A DNA stretch of 64,000 bases from Bacillus_CJ salitolerans (GTDB lineage: Bacteria; Bacillota; Bacilli; Bacillales; SA4): contig NZ_JBHUEM010000020.1 in assembly GCF_042680805.1 (NCBI RefSeq), forward strand, positions 62,001-126,000, given 5' to 3'. The notes beneath the pieces are model-generated. The model worked only from the letters and a program-made list of their open reading frames with translations. It was not told where the DNA came from and did no database searches. Shown one piece after another: positions 7,987 through 17,535 of this stretch. Numbering within the stretch: position 1 is the stretch's first letter; each line of letters starts with the position of its first letter. Made by a program: the position numbers and the translations under genes.

Positions 7987-9647
7987 CTACACCAAAACAT
8001 TTGATCAAAGCAAATCGAGGTACAACCATGGAATGTAAAGGCTGGGAACAAGAAGCAGCCCTTAGAATGTTACGAAATAATCTTGATCCTGAAGTAGCTG
8101 AGAATCCAGATGAATTAGTTGTATATGGAGGAATCGGAAAGGCGGCAAGAAACTGGGAGGCATATGAGGCAATTATTCGTTCTCTTAAAGTGTTAGAAAA
8201 TAATGAAAGTCTGTTAATCCAATCAGGAAAACCTGTTGGTATCTTCCGAACTCACGAAAATGCACCTAGAGTTTTATTATCAAATTCCGTACTCGTACCG
8301 AAATGGGCGAACTGGGAAACCTTTCATGAGTTGGATGCAAAAGGGCTAACCATGTACGGTCAAATGACAGCAGGAAGCTGGATTTATATAGGTACACAAG
8401 GGATCTTACAAGGAACGTATGAAACTTTTTTAGCTATAGCAAATGAGCATTATAATGGATCATTAGCTGGAACGATAACTTTAACTGCAGGTCTTGGTGG
8501 TATGGGAGGAGCCCAACCACTTGCAGTAACCATGAATGGTGGAGTTGTGATTGCCGTAGAGATGGATTCCACTCGAATTCAAAGGCGTATTGATACAAGA
8601 TATTGTGACCGAATGACCACATCAATTGAAGAAGCATTTAAATGGGCAACGGAAGCAAAAGAAGCAAAAATACCTTTATCGATTGGTCTTGTAGGAAATG
8701 CTGTAGATGTATTAAAGACAGTTATCAATACAGGGTATCAAGTTGATATAGTGACAGATCAAACGTCAGCCCATGATCCGCTGAACGGCTACTATCCACA
8801 AGGGTTCAGCGTAGAGGAAGCTCATCATTTAAGACAAACTCATCCAGAGCGATATAAAGAGCTGTCGAAAAAGTCAATGGCAGAGCATGTACAATATATG
8901 CTGACACTTCAATCACAAGGTGCCATAGTATTTGATTATGGTAATAATATTCGTCAAGTTGCCAAGGATGAAGGAGTAGTGAATGCCTTTGATTTTCCTG
9001 GCTTTGTCCCTGCCTATATTCGACCATTATTCTGCGAAGGTAAAGGTCCGTTTCGTTGGGTAGCGCTATCTGGAGATCCAGAAGATATTTATCGAACAGA
9101 TGCTTTAATAAAGGAGCTCTTTCCTGATAATGCTGGATTGCATAGATGGATTGATATGGCACAAGACAAAATTGCGTTCCAAGGTCTTCCTTCAAGAATT
9201 TGCTGGTTAGGATATGGAGAACGAGTAAAAATGGGGCTAGCCATCAATGAGCTTGTACGAAAAGGAGAGTTAAAAGCTCCTGTTGTCATAGGGAGAGATC
9301 ACTTAGATTGTGGATCTGTTGCCTCTCCGAATAGAGAAACAGAGGGGATGAAAGACGGAAGTGATGCAATTGGGGATTGGGCTGTGTTAAACGCTCTAGT
9401 GAACACATCTGCTGGTGCAAGTTGGATATCATTTCATCATGGCGGTGGAGTCGGAATGGGCTACTCCCTACACTCTGGAATGGTAGTAGTGGCAGATGGA
9501 TCAGATGTGGCTAAAGATAAGCTTGAACGAGTATTGACATCAGATCCTGGTATGGGAATCATTCGACATGTAGATGCAGGGTATGAAAAAGCTGCGGAAG
9601 TCGCTAAGGAAAAAGATGTAAAAATTCCAATGTGGGAAAATCAATAA
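7983..9647 (+). CDS. hutU: Urocanate hydratase
   Basis: HutU adds water to urocanate to give imidazolonepropionate, using tightly bound NAD+ as an electrophile. The 554-residue length is typical. The segment LPSRICWLGYG contains Cys407, which corresponds to the conserved Cys410 of the Pseudomonas enzyme, and the GGLGGMGGAQPL-like glycine-rich NAD loop is present near residues 170-182. The motif HHGGGVGMGYSLHSGM is found near the C-terminus. AGGGAGG precedes the ATG, and the gene overlaps hutH by four bases. The product is cytoplasmic. Nothing is unusual in it. Confidence 0.95.
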   Translation: MTTPKHLIKANRGTTMECKGWEQEAALRMLRNNLDPEVAENPDELVVYGGIGKAARNWEAYEAIIRSLKVLENNESLLIQSGKPVGIFRTHENAPRVLLSNSVLVPKWANWETFHELDAKGLTMYGQMTAGSWIYIGTQGILQGTYETFLAIANEHYNGSLAGTITLTAGLGGMGGAQPLAVTMNGGVVIAVEMDSTRIQRRIDTRYCDRMTTSIEEAFKWATEAKEAKIPLSIGLVGNAVDVLKTVINTGYQVDIVTDQTSAHDPLNGYYPQGFSVEEAHHLRQTHPERYKELSKKSMAEHVQYMLTLQSQGAIVFDYGNNIRQVAKDEGVVNAFDFPGFVPAYIRPLFCEGKGPFRWVALSGDPEDIYRTDALIKELFPDNAGLHRWIDMAQDKIAFQGLPSRICWLGYGERVKMGLAINELVRKGELKAPVVIGRDHLDCGSVASPNRETEGMKDGSDAIGDWAVLNALVNTSAGASWISFHHGGGVGMGYSLHSGMVVVADGSDVAKDKLERVLTSDPGMGIIRHVDAGYEKAAEVAKEKDVKIPMWENQ

Positions 9648-9666
9648 ATGAAGGGGAGAGTTATAC

Positions 9667-10938
9667 GTGACAGAAGGTATACTATATGACCTTGTCCTAA
9701 TAAATATTGGGCAATTGCTTACAATGTGCACGACTAATAATGGTCCTAAAAAAGGGTATGAAATGAATGACCTTGAGATAATAGAAGATGCCTTCGTTGC
9801 AATAAAGGATGGTCATTTTATAGCTGTTGGTACAATGGAGGATTTCCATAATCGACTAATACACGCAAATAAGATGATAGATTGTGAAGGAAGACTCGTC
9901 ACACCAGGACTCATTGATCCACATACTCATTTAGTTTTTGGTGGTTCAAGAGAACATGAACTGGCTTTAAAACAACAAGGTATACCATACTTAGAAATTC
10001 TAAAGCAGGGTGGTGGAATTCTGTCTACCGTTAAAGAAACGAGGCAGAGCTCCGAGGATGATTTATACAATAAAGCACGAATCCATTTAAACAGAATGCT
10101 TTCATTCGGTGTAACAACGATTGAAGCAAAAAGTGGTTATGGCCTTGATAAAGAAACAGAACTTAAACAGCTTCGAGTTGCAAAAAGATTAGGAAATACA
10201 CATCCAATCGATATTGCTTCAACATTTCTAGGTGCACATGCCATTCCAACTGAATACAAGGATCGTTCAGATGACTTTTTAAAAGAAATGATTGTATTAC
10301 TTGAAGAGATAAAAGCAGAAAGTCTAGCTGATTTTGTGGATATATTTTGTGAAACAGGTGTCTTTTCAATTGACCAATCAAGAACGTATCTTTTAGCAGC
10401 GAAGGAGCTTGGTTTTAAATTGAAAATTCACGCTGATGAGATTGATCCTCTTGGAGGAGCTGAGCTTGCAGCTGAACTAGGTGCTACTTCAGCAGACCAC
10501 TTAGTAGGCACATCAGATAATGGGATGGAACAGCTTTCAGCAAACAACGTCATGGCATGCTTATTACCTGGTACATCGTTTTATTTGAAAAAGAAAGAAC
10601 ATGCACGAGCAAGAGTAATGATTGAAAAAGGAGTGGCTCTTTGTTTAGCAACAGACTTTAACCCAGGAAGCTGTCCAACAGAGAACCTTCAACTTATTAT
10701 GGCTTTAGCCGCACTACAGCTGAATATGTCACCGAAGGAAATCTGGAATGCTGTAACCATCAATGCCGCTCATGCTATCGGAATGGAATCAGAGATTGGT
10801 AGTATTCAAGCAGGAAAAAGGGCAGATATAGTCATTTGGAATGCAACAAACTATGAATATATTCCTTACCATTTTGGAGTGAATCATACGAAAACAGTGA
10901 TTAAAAATGGTGAAATCGTATTTCAAAACGAATGGTAA
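9667..10938 (+). CDS. hutI: Imidazolonepropionase
   Basis: HutI opens the imidazolone ring to give N-formimidoyl-L-glutamate. It belongs to the amidohydrolase superfamily. The metal-binding HxH is at His86 and His88 (DPHTHLVFGG), later ligands lie in KIHADEIDP and LATDFNPGS, and 423 residues is a normal length. The start is GTG 9667, 8 bases after AAGGGGAG; no ATG nearby has a better site. It sits 19 bases after hutU and 12 bases before hutG, so it belongs to one transcript. Confidence 0.94.
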   Translation: MTEGILYDLVLINIGQLLTMCTTNNGPKKGYEMNDLEIIEDAFVAIKDGHFIAVGTMEDFHNRLIHANKMIDCEGRLVTPGLIDPHTHLVFGGSREHELALKQQGIPYLEILKQGGGILSTVKETRQSSEDDLYNKARIHLNRMLSFGVTTIEAKSGYGLDKETELKQLRVAKRLGNTHPIDIASTFLGAHAIPTEYKDRSDDFLKEMIVLLEEIKAESLADFVDIFCETGVFSIDQSRTYLLAAKELGFKLKIHADEIDPLGGAELAAELGATSADHLVGTSDNGMEQLSANNVMACLLPGTSFYLKKKEHARARVMIEKGVALCLATDFNPGSCPTENLQLIMALAALQLNMSPKEIWNAVTINAAHAIGMESEIGSIQAGKRADIVIWNATNYEYIPYHFGVNHTKTVIKNGEIVFQNEW

Positions 10939-10950
10939 TGGGGTGGGGAT

Positions 10951-11910
10951 ATGACTACATTAAAGTATTTAAAACCAGCAGGTACAGCTAATTTCAAAGA
11001 TAGCGGTATTACAAAAGTAAATGAAATCTTTGTGAATTGGGATGGTGAGAAAAGCGTAGACGGATTGGGTCTGGTAGGTTTACCCCTTTCTAAATCATCT
11101 ATTAGTCATTCGGGGGGCTCTTTTTCTCCAGCTACCATAAGGAAGTGTTTTTCTTCCTTTACTACGTATTCTATCGAGGATGACCAAGATTTAGCAGACT
11201 ACCACATTACTGATTTTGGCGATGTCGAAATGCATGTAACAAATATCACCGATTCACAAACTAGAATTGAAGAAACATTAACACAATTGTTTACGGAGCA
11301 TCCAAATCTAACACCTATTATTCTCGGAGGAGATCATTCGATTACAGCACCATCTTTTAAAGCATTAACAAAAAGTAGAAACGGTAGGGTAGGAATCATT
11401 CAGTTCGATGCCCACCATGATTTACGGAATTTACAAGATGGTGGTCCATCAAATGGGACTCCTTTTAGGAATTTAATAGATAGTGGCGTACTTCAAGGAG
11501 AAAATCTCTTTCAAATAGGGATTAGAAGTTTTTCAAACGGAAAAACGTACACTTCTTTCGCAAGGGAGTCAGGTGTAACGATTTACTCAATGGATGATAT
11601 ACGGGAAAAGGGTATTTTACCAATAGTAAAGTCTTGCTTGGAAAAATTGAAATCAAAGGTAGATTATATTTATATTTCATTAGATATGGATGTGATGGAT
11701 CAAGCATTTGCCCCAGGATGTCCAGCTATAGGTCCTGATGGAATGGACACTCCGATGATCAAACAAGCGATACAATATATCAGTAGGCAGCCGGAAGTGA
11801 TCGGATTAGATATAGTCGAAATAGATCCTACCTTAGATTATCGTGATATGACTAGTAGGCTCGCTGCGTATTTGCTATTGACCTTTATTTCGGGCTATAA
11901 GGAAAGGTAA
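10951..11910 (+). CDS. hutG: Formimidoylglutamase
   Basis: HutG hydrolyses N-formimidoyl-L-glutamate to glutamate and formamide. It is a member of the arginase/ureohydrolase family, which uses two Mn2+ ions. The metal ligands are visible: GGDHS with His129, DAHHD beginning at Asp153, and SLDMDVMD near residue 242. It is 319 residues long and is preceded by GGGGTGGGGA. It closes the operon here: unlike in B. subtilis, no hutM histidine permease follows, so uptake must depend on another transporter. Confidence 0.94.
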   Translation: MTTLKYLKPAGTANFKDSGITKVNEIFVNWDGEKSVDGLGLVGLPLSKSSISHSGGSFSPATIRKCFSSFTTYSIEDDQDLADYHITDFGDVEMHVTNITDSQTRIEETLTQLFTEHPNLTPIILGGDHSITAPSFKALTKSRNGRVGIIQFDAHHDLRNLQDGGPSNGTPFRNLIDSGVLQGENLFQIGIRSFSNGKTYTSFARESGVTIYSMDDIREKGILPIVKSCLEKLKSKVDYIYISLDMDVMDQAFAPGCPAIGPDGMDTPMIKQAIQYISRQPEVIGLDIVEIDPTLDYRDMTSRLAAYLLLTFISGYKER

Positions 11911-11968
11911 TAAATGAACTTAAGATTTCATTTATTTATGGGGAAAATTAGTAACTGACGAGTGAATA

Positions 11969-12004
11969 AGCATACCAAATCTCAATCTGATTGGTATGCT
12001 TTTA
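11969..12004 (+). terminator. Intrinsic terminator of the hut operon
   Basis: AGCATACCAA pairs with TTGGTATGCT (11991-12000) across a 12-base loop, followed by TTTTATTTAT. The rest of 12005-12216 holds no gene; a TATAAT at 12177-12182, ahead of the HIT gene, may be a -10 element, but I see no good -35. Confidence 0.8.
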
Positions 12005-12216
12005 TTTATAACATAAAAAGATTTGTTTTTGTCGAAAATCAATTCAAAATAAAACAATTACCTTACTTAATTTTGCGTTAGTGGGATGCTAGTGTGTATG
12101 TCGTATCTATTGATGAATAGGTAAACACAAGGACATTTTAGTTGTTTTTAAAAGAGTTATGTCTCTTATTATCTGTTATAATGGCAGAAAAAGCCATATT
12201 AGGAAGGAGGGAAACG

Positions 12217-12603
12217 ATGAATTGTCCATTTTGTTCTCCTGAACATGATAAGGGGCAAAATATTATTCTTAAGAATGACCATTGTATGTTTATTCAAAAA
12301 CCACAAGAAATATTAATTGGTTCAGGTTTAATTGTCCCGATTACACATAGAGAAACAGTGTTTGATTTAACAACAGTGGAATGGGAGGCAACTATTGAGC
12401 TTTTACATCAAGCAAAAAAAATACTAGACAAAGAGTATGAACCACATGGTTACAATATTGGATGGAATTGTGGCAGTGTTGGTGGTCAGGAGATTTTCCA
12501 TGCTCATTTACACGTAATTCCAAGATTTGATGATGAACCTCTAGCCGGTAAAGGAATTAGACATTGGATAAAGCATCCATCAAATAAGCGAAGATCGTTG
12601 TAA
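12217..12603 (+). CDS. HIT family protein
   Basis: The 128-residue product has the histidine-triad motif HAHLHVIPR near residue 90, which is the nucleotide-binding and catalytic site of HIT hydrolases, and an N-terminal CPFC pair typical of bacterial HIT proteins that bind zinc. Such enzymes split dinucleoside polyphosphates or AMP conjugates; the true substrate is unknown. The start is ATG 12217 because GGAAGGAGGG lies directly upstream, whereas an in-frame codon at 12142 has no ribosome binding site and would add an unrelated leader. The AlaX gene follows after 36 bases. Confidence 0.87.
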   Translation: MNCPFCSPEHDKGQNIILKNDHCMFIQKPQEILIGSGLIVPITHRETVFDLTTVEWEATIELLHQAKKILDKEYEPHGYNIGWNCGSVGGQEIFHAHLHVIPRFDDEPLAGKGIRHWIKHPSNKRRSL

Positions 12604-12639
12604 TTCTTCTAAACATAACTAAAGGAGCTGTCTATCATA

Positions 12640-13845
12640 ATGACTCATAAATTGTACTATGACGACCCATACATACATTCATTTTCTTCGAATGTACTAA
12701 AACAAGACAAGGATGAAACAGGAAATTGGTATGTTGTTTTGCAAGAAACAGCCTTTTATCCAACAGGTGGTGGTCAACCACATGACACAGGTACATTGGG
12801 TGATAGTAATGTTATAAATGTAGAAGAAATTGATGGGGAAATTAGGCACTATCTTGATAAGGAACTGTGTCACCTAACTAATGTTGAGGGTCAAGTGAAT
12901 TGGGACAGGCGATTTGATCATATGCAGCAGCATGCTGGTCAACATATTTTATCAGCAGCTTTTGAAGAGCTTTACGAATACAAAACAGTTAGCTTTCATC
13001 TAGGAAAAGAGTTTCTAACAATCGATTTAGATATTGAAAATCTTTCAGAAGACAAAGCTCAATTGGTAGAATCTTTGGCAAACAAAATTGTCCGAGAGGG
13101 AAGGCTGATTGAAACAAGATGGGTGTCAAATGAAGAACTGAATAATTATACCTTAAGAAAGGAAATTTCAGTAAAGGAGGACATTCGACTCGTCATTATT
13201 CCAGATTTTGATTATAACGGTTGTGGTGGAACACATCCTCTAACAACCAGTCAGGTTGGAGTTATAAAAATTTTAGGATGGGAAAGACAAAATAAAATCA
13301 TTCGGCTCCAGTTTATTTGTGGGAATAGAGTATTATCACAATTTCAATCTAAACACAGAATTTTAACTGAAGTTAGTCAATTGATCAGTTCCCCAGAAGA
13401 AGGAATTAAAGAAACGATTTCTAAGCTACTTGAAAATATGAAGCAACAAGCCAAGTGCTTAGAGGAAGTAAAAGATCAATTATTAATTTACGAGGCAAAA
13501 GATTTGATGTCTCTCGAATCTTATAGAGAGGATGATATCATCATCTTATGTAAAGTCTTTGATAATCGGCCCATATCAGATTTACAAAAAATTGCTCGTT
13601 ACATAACAGATGCAACAGCTAATTCTACAACTCTTTTCGTAACTGACTTTCAAAATCGAATGCAGATTCTGTGTGCAAGCGGGGAAGATTCCTCAATAAA
13701 CAGTAAGGAAATAGTGTCGAAGGCTCTCCCAATCATTAACGGAAAAGGTGGAGGTAATGCTAGACTTGCTCAAGGTGGAGGAGATCTAGCAATATCAAAA
13801 AAACTGCTTTTAGAGAAAATGAGTGAACTTGTCTATCCAAAATAA
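12640..13845 (+). CDS. AlaX-type alanyl-tRNA editing protein with DHHA1 domain
   Basis: This is a free-standing relative of the editing half of alanyl-tRNA synthetase. It hydrolyses Ser- or Gly-tRNAAla to protect translation accuracy. Zinc ligands are His98 and His102 (HAGQH) and Cys195/His199 in CGGTH. An N-terminal TRX-fold-like barrel is marked by YPTGGGQPHD, and a C-terminal DHHA1 domain ends with GGGNARLAQGGG. At 401 residues it is the long AlaX class. AGGAGCTG precedes the ATG. It probably shares a transcript with the HIT gene, since the gap is only 36 bases. Confidence 0.9.
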   Translation: MTHKLYYDDPYIHSFSSNVLKQDKDETGNWYVVLQETAFYPTGGGQPHDTGTLGDSNVINVEEIDGEIRHYLDKELCHLTNVEGQVNWDRRFDHMQQHAGQHILSAAFEELYEYKTVSFHLGKEFLTIDLDIENLSEDKAQLVESLANKIVREGRLIETRWVSNEELNNYTLRKEISVKEDIRLVIIPDFDYNGCGGTHPLTTSQVGVIKILGWERQNKIIRLQFICGNRVLSQFQSKHRILTEVSQLISSPEEGIKETISKLLENMKQQAKCLEEVKDQLLIYEAKDLMSLESYREDDIIILCKVFDNRPISDLQKIARYITDATANSTTLFVTDFQNRMQILCASGEDSSINSKEIVSKALPIINGKGGGNARLAQGGGDLAISKKLLLEKMSELVYPK

Positions 13846-13907
13846 TAGAGGATTTTTAAATAGAAAGCAGAAATTATAGTTTAAATAAAGGAAGAGGAGA
13901 GGTTAGG

Positions 13908-14378
13908 ATGAAAGAAGAAAGCATTTTTAAACAATTCGTATTTGTACGTAAAAGAACATTAGCAATGTTAGATACACTTTCTGTGAATCAAATTGATAAG
14001 ATCCCAACTGGCTTTAATAACAATATTCTTTGGAATATAGGGCACATATTTGTTTCTACTGAATCACTTTTATATGGTTTTGTTAGAGAGCAAAGTCCTA
14101 TCGAGGATCGTTATGTAAAGTTGTTTACGATGAATACTTCACCTAAGAATTGGAGTGGTGATATCCCATCATTCCATGAACTGAAAGACAACTTAACTTT
14201 ACAATTAGAAAGAGTTCAAAAGGAATTTACTGGTCGCTTACATGAAGAAGGGGCTAAACCGTTTGATTTAGGAACTGTTCAGTTTACTACAGTTGCAGAG
14301 GTCTTTAATTTTGCAATATGGCATGAGGGACTTCATCAAGGAACCATTACATGCTTAAATAAAGTACTAAATACATAG
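13908..14378 (+). CDS. DinB-like metal-binding four-helix protein
   Basis: The 156-residue protein matches the DinB superfamily: a four-helix bundle with metal-binding histidines, here seen in NIGHIF near residue 46 and in the C-terminal HEGLHQG near residue 145. Members include thiol transferases such as bacillithiol transferase and many proteins of unknown function. Which thiol or substrate is used cannot be read from sequence. GGAAGAGGAGAGG precedes the ATG. An intrinsic terminator follows, then repeat copy 2. Confidence 0.85.
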   Translation: MKEESIFKQFVFVRKRTLAMLDTLSVNQIDKIPTGFNNNILWNIGHIFVSTESLLYGFVREQSPIEDRYVKLFTMNTSPKNWSGDIPSFHELKDNLTLQLERVQKEFTGRLHEEGAKPFDLGTVQFTTVAEVFNFAIWHEGLHQGTITCLNKVLNT

Positions 14379-14386
14379 GTCATACC

Positions 14387-14416
14387 AAAGTGGACTAGAA
14401 ACGTCCACTTTCTTTT
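14387..14416 (+). terminator. Intrinsic terminator after the DinB-like gene
   Basis: AAAGTGGAC pairs with GTCCACTTT (14403-14411) over a 7-base loop and is followed by CTTTT. Confidence 0.85.
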
Positions 14417-14458
14417 AATTGCTTAGGATTCACTATTTGTGGATAACTGAGTGATGTG

Positions 14459-14634
14459 CGTAGTAATCCGGCTCCAGCGCCCAGCCAAGATAAAATGGCG
14501 ACGATCTTAGCCATTTTATCCTACTCGAGGTCAAATAACCCTTGAAAAGTAAAAGGGAAAGAGCGCCCTTTTTCTCTTCAAGGAACATTTGCTATGCCTG
14601 AGGCTAAACGGGGCGCCCTGAGCCTTTTGTTCTT
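14459..14634 (+). repeat. Structured intergenic repeat, copy 2
   Basis: This copy begins TAGTAATCCGGCTCCAGCG and ends GGCTAAACGGGGCGCCCTG then AGCCTTTTGTTCTT. The internal palindrome is GATAAAATGGC paired with GCCATTTTATC: relative to copies 1 and 3, one G-C pair has become A-T on both arms. The variable hairpin is CCTTGAA with TTCAAGG. It lies between the DinB terminator and the flavoprotein gene. Confidence 0.85.
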
Positions 14635-14709
14635 ATATGACTCATTTAAAGGGTTTCGATTATTACTAATTTTGATATATCTAGTAAACATATCTTGGGG
14701 GAATGAAAT

Positions 14710-15753
14710 TTGCATAAAGATGTCGATGTCCTTGTTATTGGAGCAGGTCAGGCAGGTCTAGCAATGGGATATTATTTAAAACAAACAAATCTTAATTTTG
14801 TATTGGTTGATGCTTCAAAAAGAGTTGGGGATGTATGGAGAAATCGGTATGATTCACTCGTATTATTCAGCCCAAGGAGGTACAGTGCTTTACCCGGATT
14901 AGCTTTGTCTGGCAATCCCAAAGGATTTCCTTCTAAAGACGAAATAGCAAATTATTTAGAAGACTATGCAAACCATTTTTCACTTCCAATATGTCAAAAC
15001 ACCCAAGTGGAAAGGCTAGAAAAAGCCGTTAATAAATATAAGGTGATAACATCGAATGGAGAATGGATAGCCGATAAGGTAATAATAGCAACAGGACCTT
15101 TTCAGAAGCCTTTTATTCCTAATATACACAAAGATCTATCGAAAAGGGTAAATGAACTTCACTCATCAGAGTATAAGAATCCCTCTCAACTTCCTATAGG
15201 AAATGTGCTAGTCATTGGCGCGGGCAATTCTGGTGCTCAAATTGCGGCAGAATTATCACTGACTCGAAACGTAACAATTTCAACGGGACATGATGTTGTG
15301 TTTATTCCGCAACAACTACTGAAACGCAGCATATTTTGGTGGCTTGATACATTGGGTCTTTCCAAAGTTTCCGTTGATTCAAAGTTAGCAAAATATTTAC
15401 AGAAAACTGAGCCGGTCATTGGAGTAGAGCTAAAAAAGTTAATAAATGCTGGACATGTGGTAGTGAAAGAACGAACAATATCCCTTCAAGGGCAGGAAGC
15501 AATCTTTAAAGACGGAACAAAATTGAAAGTAGATAATATTATTTGGGCAACAGGTTTTCAATATAACTATAAGTGGATTAATATCCCGGGTGTGGTTGAT
15601 TTGCAACAAAGACCGATTCATTCTAGAGGTATAAGTCCAGTAAAAGGAATTTACTTTTTAGGTTTACCCTGGCTCTCTAGAGTAGGATCTGCACAATTAA
15701 ATGGAATAGCATATGATGCCAAGTGTATATTTAGTCATTTAATCAAACACTAA
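14710..15753 (+). CDS. Flavin-containing monooxygenase-like NAD(P)/FAD oxidoreductase
   Basis: The 347-residue protein has an FAD-binding Rossmann motif at the N-terminus (VIGAGQAGLAMGYYL, residues 9-23) and a second, NAD(P)-binding, motif in the middle (VIGAGNSGAQIAAEL). The ATG-like motif IIWATGFQ lies near the end. This arrangement is that of the CzcO/YrpB/FMO group. Substrate and partner are unknown. It starts at TTG 14710, placed by the CTTGGGGGA site 10 bases upstream. It lies alone, behind repeat copy 2. Confidence 0.85.
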   Translation: MHKDVDVLVIGAGQAGLAMGYYLKQTNLNFVLVDASKRVGDVWRNRYDSLVLFSPRRYSALPGLALSGNPKGFPSKDEIANYLEDYANHFSLPICQNTQVERLEKAVNKYKVITSNGEWIADKVIIATGPFQKPFIPNIHKDLSKRVNELHSSEYKNPSQLPIGNVLVIGAGNSGAQIAAELSLTRNVTISTGHDVVFIPQQLLKRSIFWWLDTLGLSKVSVDSKLAKYLQKTEPVIGVELKKLINAGHVVVKERTISLQGQEAIFKDGTKLKVDNIIWATGFQYNYKWINIPGVVDLQQRPIHSRGISPVKGIYFLGLPWLSRVGSAQLNGIAYDAKCIFSHLIKH

Positions 15754-16053
15754 AATTTCTCCTGCGACGGGTTCGTTACTTACATTATATGTATAAACTA
15801 AAATGTTTTATTGAACCGGTAGAATACAGAACCACTATTATAAATTGCGGTAAAAGGAACAGAAGCTTCTTATAGATTTTAAGTATCTTGAAGGTATAGA
15901 GTAATTACAGGTTTTATGTTATCTGCACAGGTATTGATACAGGGTGTATTAATGCTTGTTGTTGTTTAAGTAAAATTTTCTTGTATATTTTATGTTGTTA
16001 AAATATGTAATAAACTTAATTTCAAGAATATTCAAACAGAAAGGAGGTTTTTT
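15754..16053. other. Intergenic stretch without a supported gene
   Basis: All frames are broken by stops. One frame at about 15910-15960 reads a short hydrophobic segment (GFMLSAQVLIQGVLMLVVV) that may be a scrap of a membrane-protein gene, but it has no start or downstream partner. No terminator or clear promoter is seen. Confidence 0.4.
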
Positions 16054-16488
16054 ATGATTTCTTCCAAAATAATAGAACTTAAAACAAACAGTGAATTTTT
16101 AAAAGCATATCCAATTATTAAGCAGTTGCGTCCTCATCTGAACGAGAATTCATATATTGAATTGATATTAGCAGCACAGGTGGAGGATAATTATAAAATG
16201 TTTGCCCTAGTTGAAGAGGATATACTTGTTGCTGTTATTGGTTTTAAGCCAATGATTACCCTTTCAACTGGAAGATATATCTGGATTTGTGATTTAGTTA
16301 CCGATTCAAAACAACGATCTAAAGGATACGGGGAGAAATTGCTTACGTATGTTGAGGAATGGGGGAAAGAAAAAGAATTTAATTGTGTTTCACTTTCTTC
16401 TGGAATACAGCGTATAGATGCACACCGTTTTTATGAGGATAAAATGAATTATAAGAAAGTAAATTTTGTATTTAAAAAGATTTTATAA
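16054..16488 (+). CDS. GNAT family N-acetyltransferase
   Basis: The 144-residue protein shows the GNAT core: a strand reading IWICDLVTDSKQRSKGYGEKLL (given here in shorter form, ending with the acetyl-CoA loop RSKGYG), a helix, and a C-terminal HRFYEDKMNYKK segment. It transfers an acetyl group from acetyl-CoA to an amine; the acceptor is unknown. AGAAAGGAGG lies ahead of the ATG. The next gene, a lipoprotein, starts 46 bases downstream with its own strong ribosome binding site. Confidence 0.85.
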   Translation: MISSKIIELKTNSEFLKAYPIIKQLRPHLNENSYIELILAAQVEDNYKMFALVEEDILVAVIGFKPMITLSTGRYIWICDLVTDSKQRSKGYGEKLLTYVEEWGKEKEFNCVSLSSGIQRIDAHRFYEDKMNYKKVNFVFKKIL

Positions 16489-16534
16489 TAAATTAAACTC
16501 AATATTAGTTAGAATTATAAGGGGGGATAAACAT

Positions 16535-17026
16535 ATGAAGAAAATCGGGTGTATAAGTATCGCGGTTTTAGTATCTGCCTTTATTATTATTGCTGGTTGT
16601 TCGAACGAAAGTGATAGGAATGTGAAAACAATCCAAACTTTTTTGGAATTTGAATTAACAGGACCTAGTGATGAACTAATAAAAGAACTTGACAGAGTAA
16701 GTCCATATCCACCAGATGCATATCTAGAAGAAAACTATAAACCACTCGTTGCGGACTTAGATAGATTGGTTAAATCTAATCTAGTATTAATTTGGTTAAG
16801 AGAAGCAGCTTCAAAAGGGTATCAGTTAAAACCAGTAAGTATTGAAATACAAAAGGCAGATACCCAAAATGATGCCTACGATTTCGAAGTTAAAGTGGAA
16901 TACAGCAAAGATGGTCAAACTAGTACGGATACCATAACTGGAAGAATTAATATAGATAACGAGGGCAAGATTGTATCAATTCGAAATATTAATGGTTTTG
17001 AATTGATACAAAAAATGAGAGAGTAA
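16535..17026 (+). CDS. Lipoprotein of unknown function
   Basis: The 163-residue product has a lipoprotein signal peptide (residues 1-20) with lipobox IIAGC, so the mature protein is attached to the outer face of the membrane through its cysteine. The mature part is a mixed helical and strand domain; the C-terminal half (VEIQ..YDFEVKVEYSKDG..TITGRINI) looks like a small beta sheet of the cystatin or NTF2 type, though this is only a guess. ATG 16535 is chosen because AAGGGGGG lies just upstream; an in-frame codon at 16466 would overlap the preceding gene and hide the signal peptide. Confidence 0.75.
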   Translation: MKKIGCISIAVLVSAFIIIAGCSNESDRNVKTIQTFLEFELTGPSDELIKELDRVSPYPPDAYLEENYKPLVADLDRLVKSNLVLIWLREAASKGYQLKPVSIEIQKADTQNDAYDFEVKVEYSKDGQTSTDTITGRINIDNEGKIVSIRNINGFELIQKMRE

Positions 17027-17100
17027 AGAAGTGTAAAGCCAGTTAAGATTATTCAATAACGAGGGCAAAACTAATAATAATGAATTCGGAAGATATGTAT

Positions 17101-17426
17101 CTCATTATTCTTTATCTGAAAGTTCAAATCTGTTTCGACATCAACAGGAGTTCTCTTATTTTGACACCTTTAGGTACTTGACTAGGCTTTGTTGTATTTG
17201 TATTACCTTTTATACTTTCAAAATATGTTTCGCTTAATTCAATGTTAGCAGGAATAGCAATATTCATATACAGTCTAGTATTTGAAGTAAAATTACGATA
17301 GCAATATCCCTATTAATAAGTTTAGTAGTAATAATTCTGCACCGGAAAAATATAAAAAGAATAATTAATGGAACCGAAAACAAAATAGGTAAGAAAAAAC
17401 TCTTGCTGAACATAAAAGTAAATTGA
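17101..17426 (+). pseudogene. Decayed small membrane-protein gene
   Basis: One frame reads LILTPLGT, an in-frame TGA at 17179-17181 and then LGFVVFVLPFILSKYVSLN followed by a second hydrophobic stretch, MLAGIAIFIYSLVF. Near 17288-17293 the hydrophobic coding sense moves by one base into another frame (IAISLLISLVVIILHRKN) that ends at TGA 17424-17426. This predicts an original protein with three or more membrane segments. One nonsense codon and one frameshift make it a likely pseudogene. I cannot name the family. The rest of 17027-17535 is featureless. Confidence 0.5.
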
Positions 17427-17535
17427 TAGCGTAAGAGGTGAAGAATTGTATTTAAAAATAAGGCTCTGTTAAAGGTTAATGTTGAAAAATGATTAAAAAG
17501 TAAGGACTTCTTGAAATAGAAGCCCTAATCTACTT

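Noticed and set aside
8806..9195. Long antisense ORF inside hutU
   Set aside because: It is a shadow of the urocanase reading frame, with no start site of its own.
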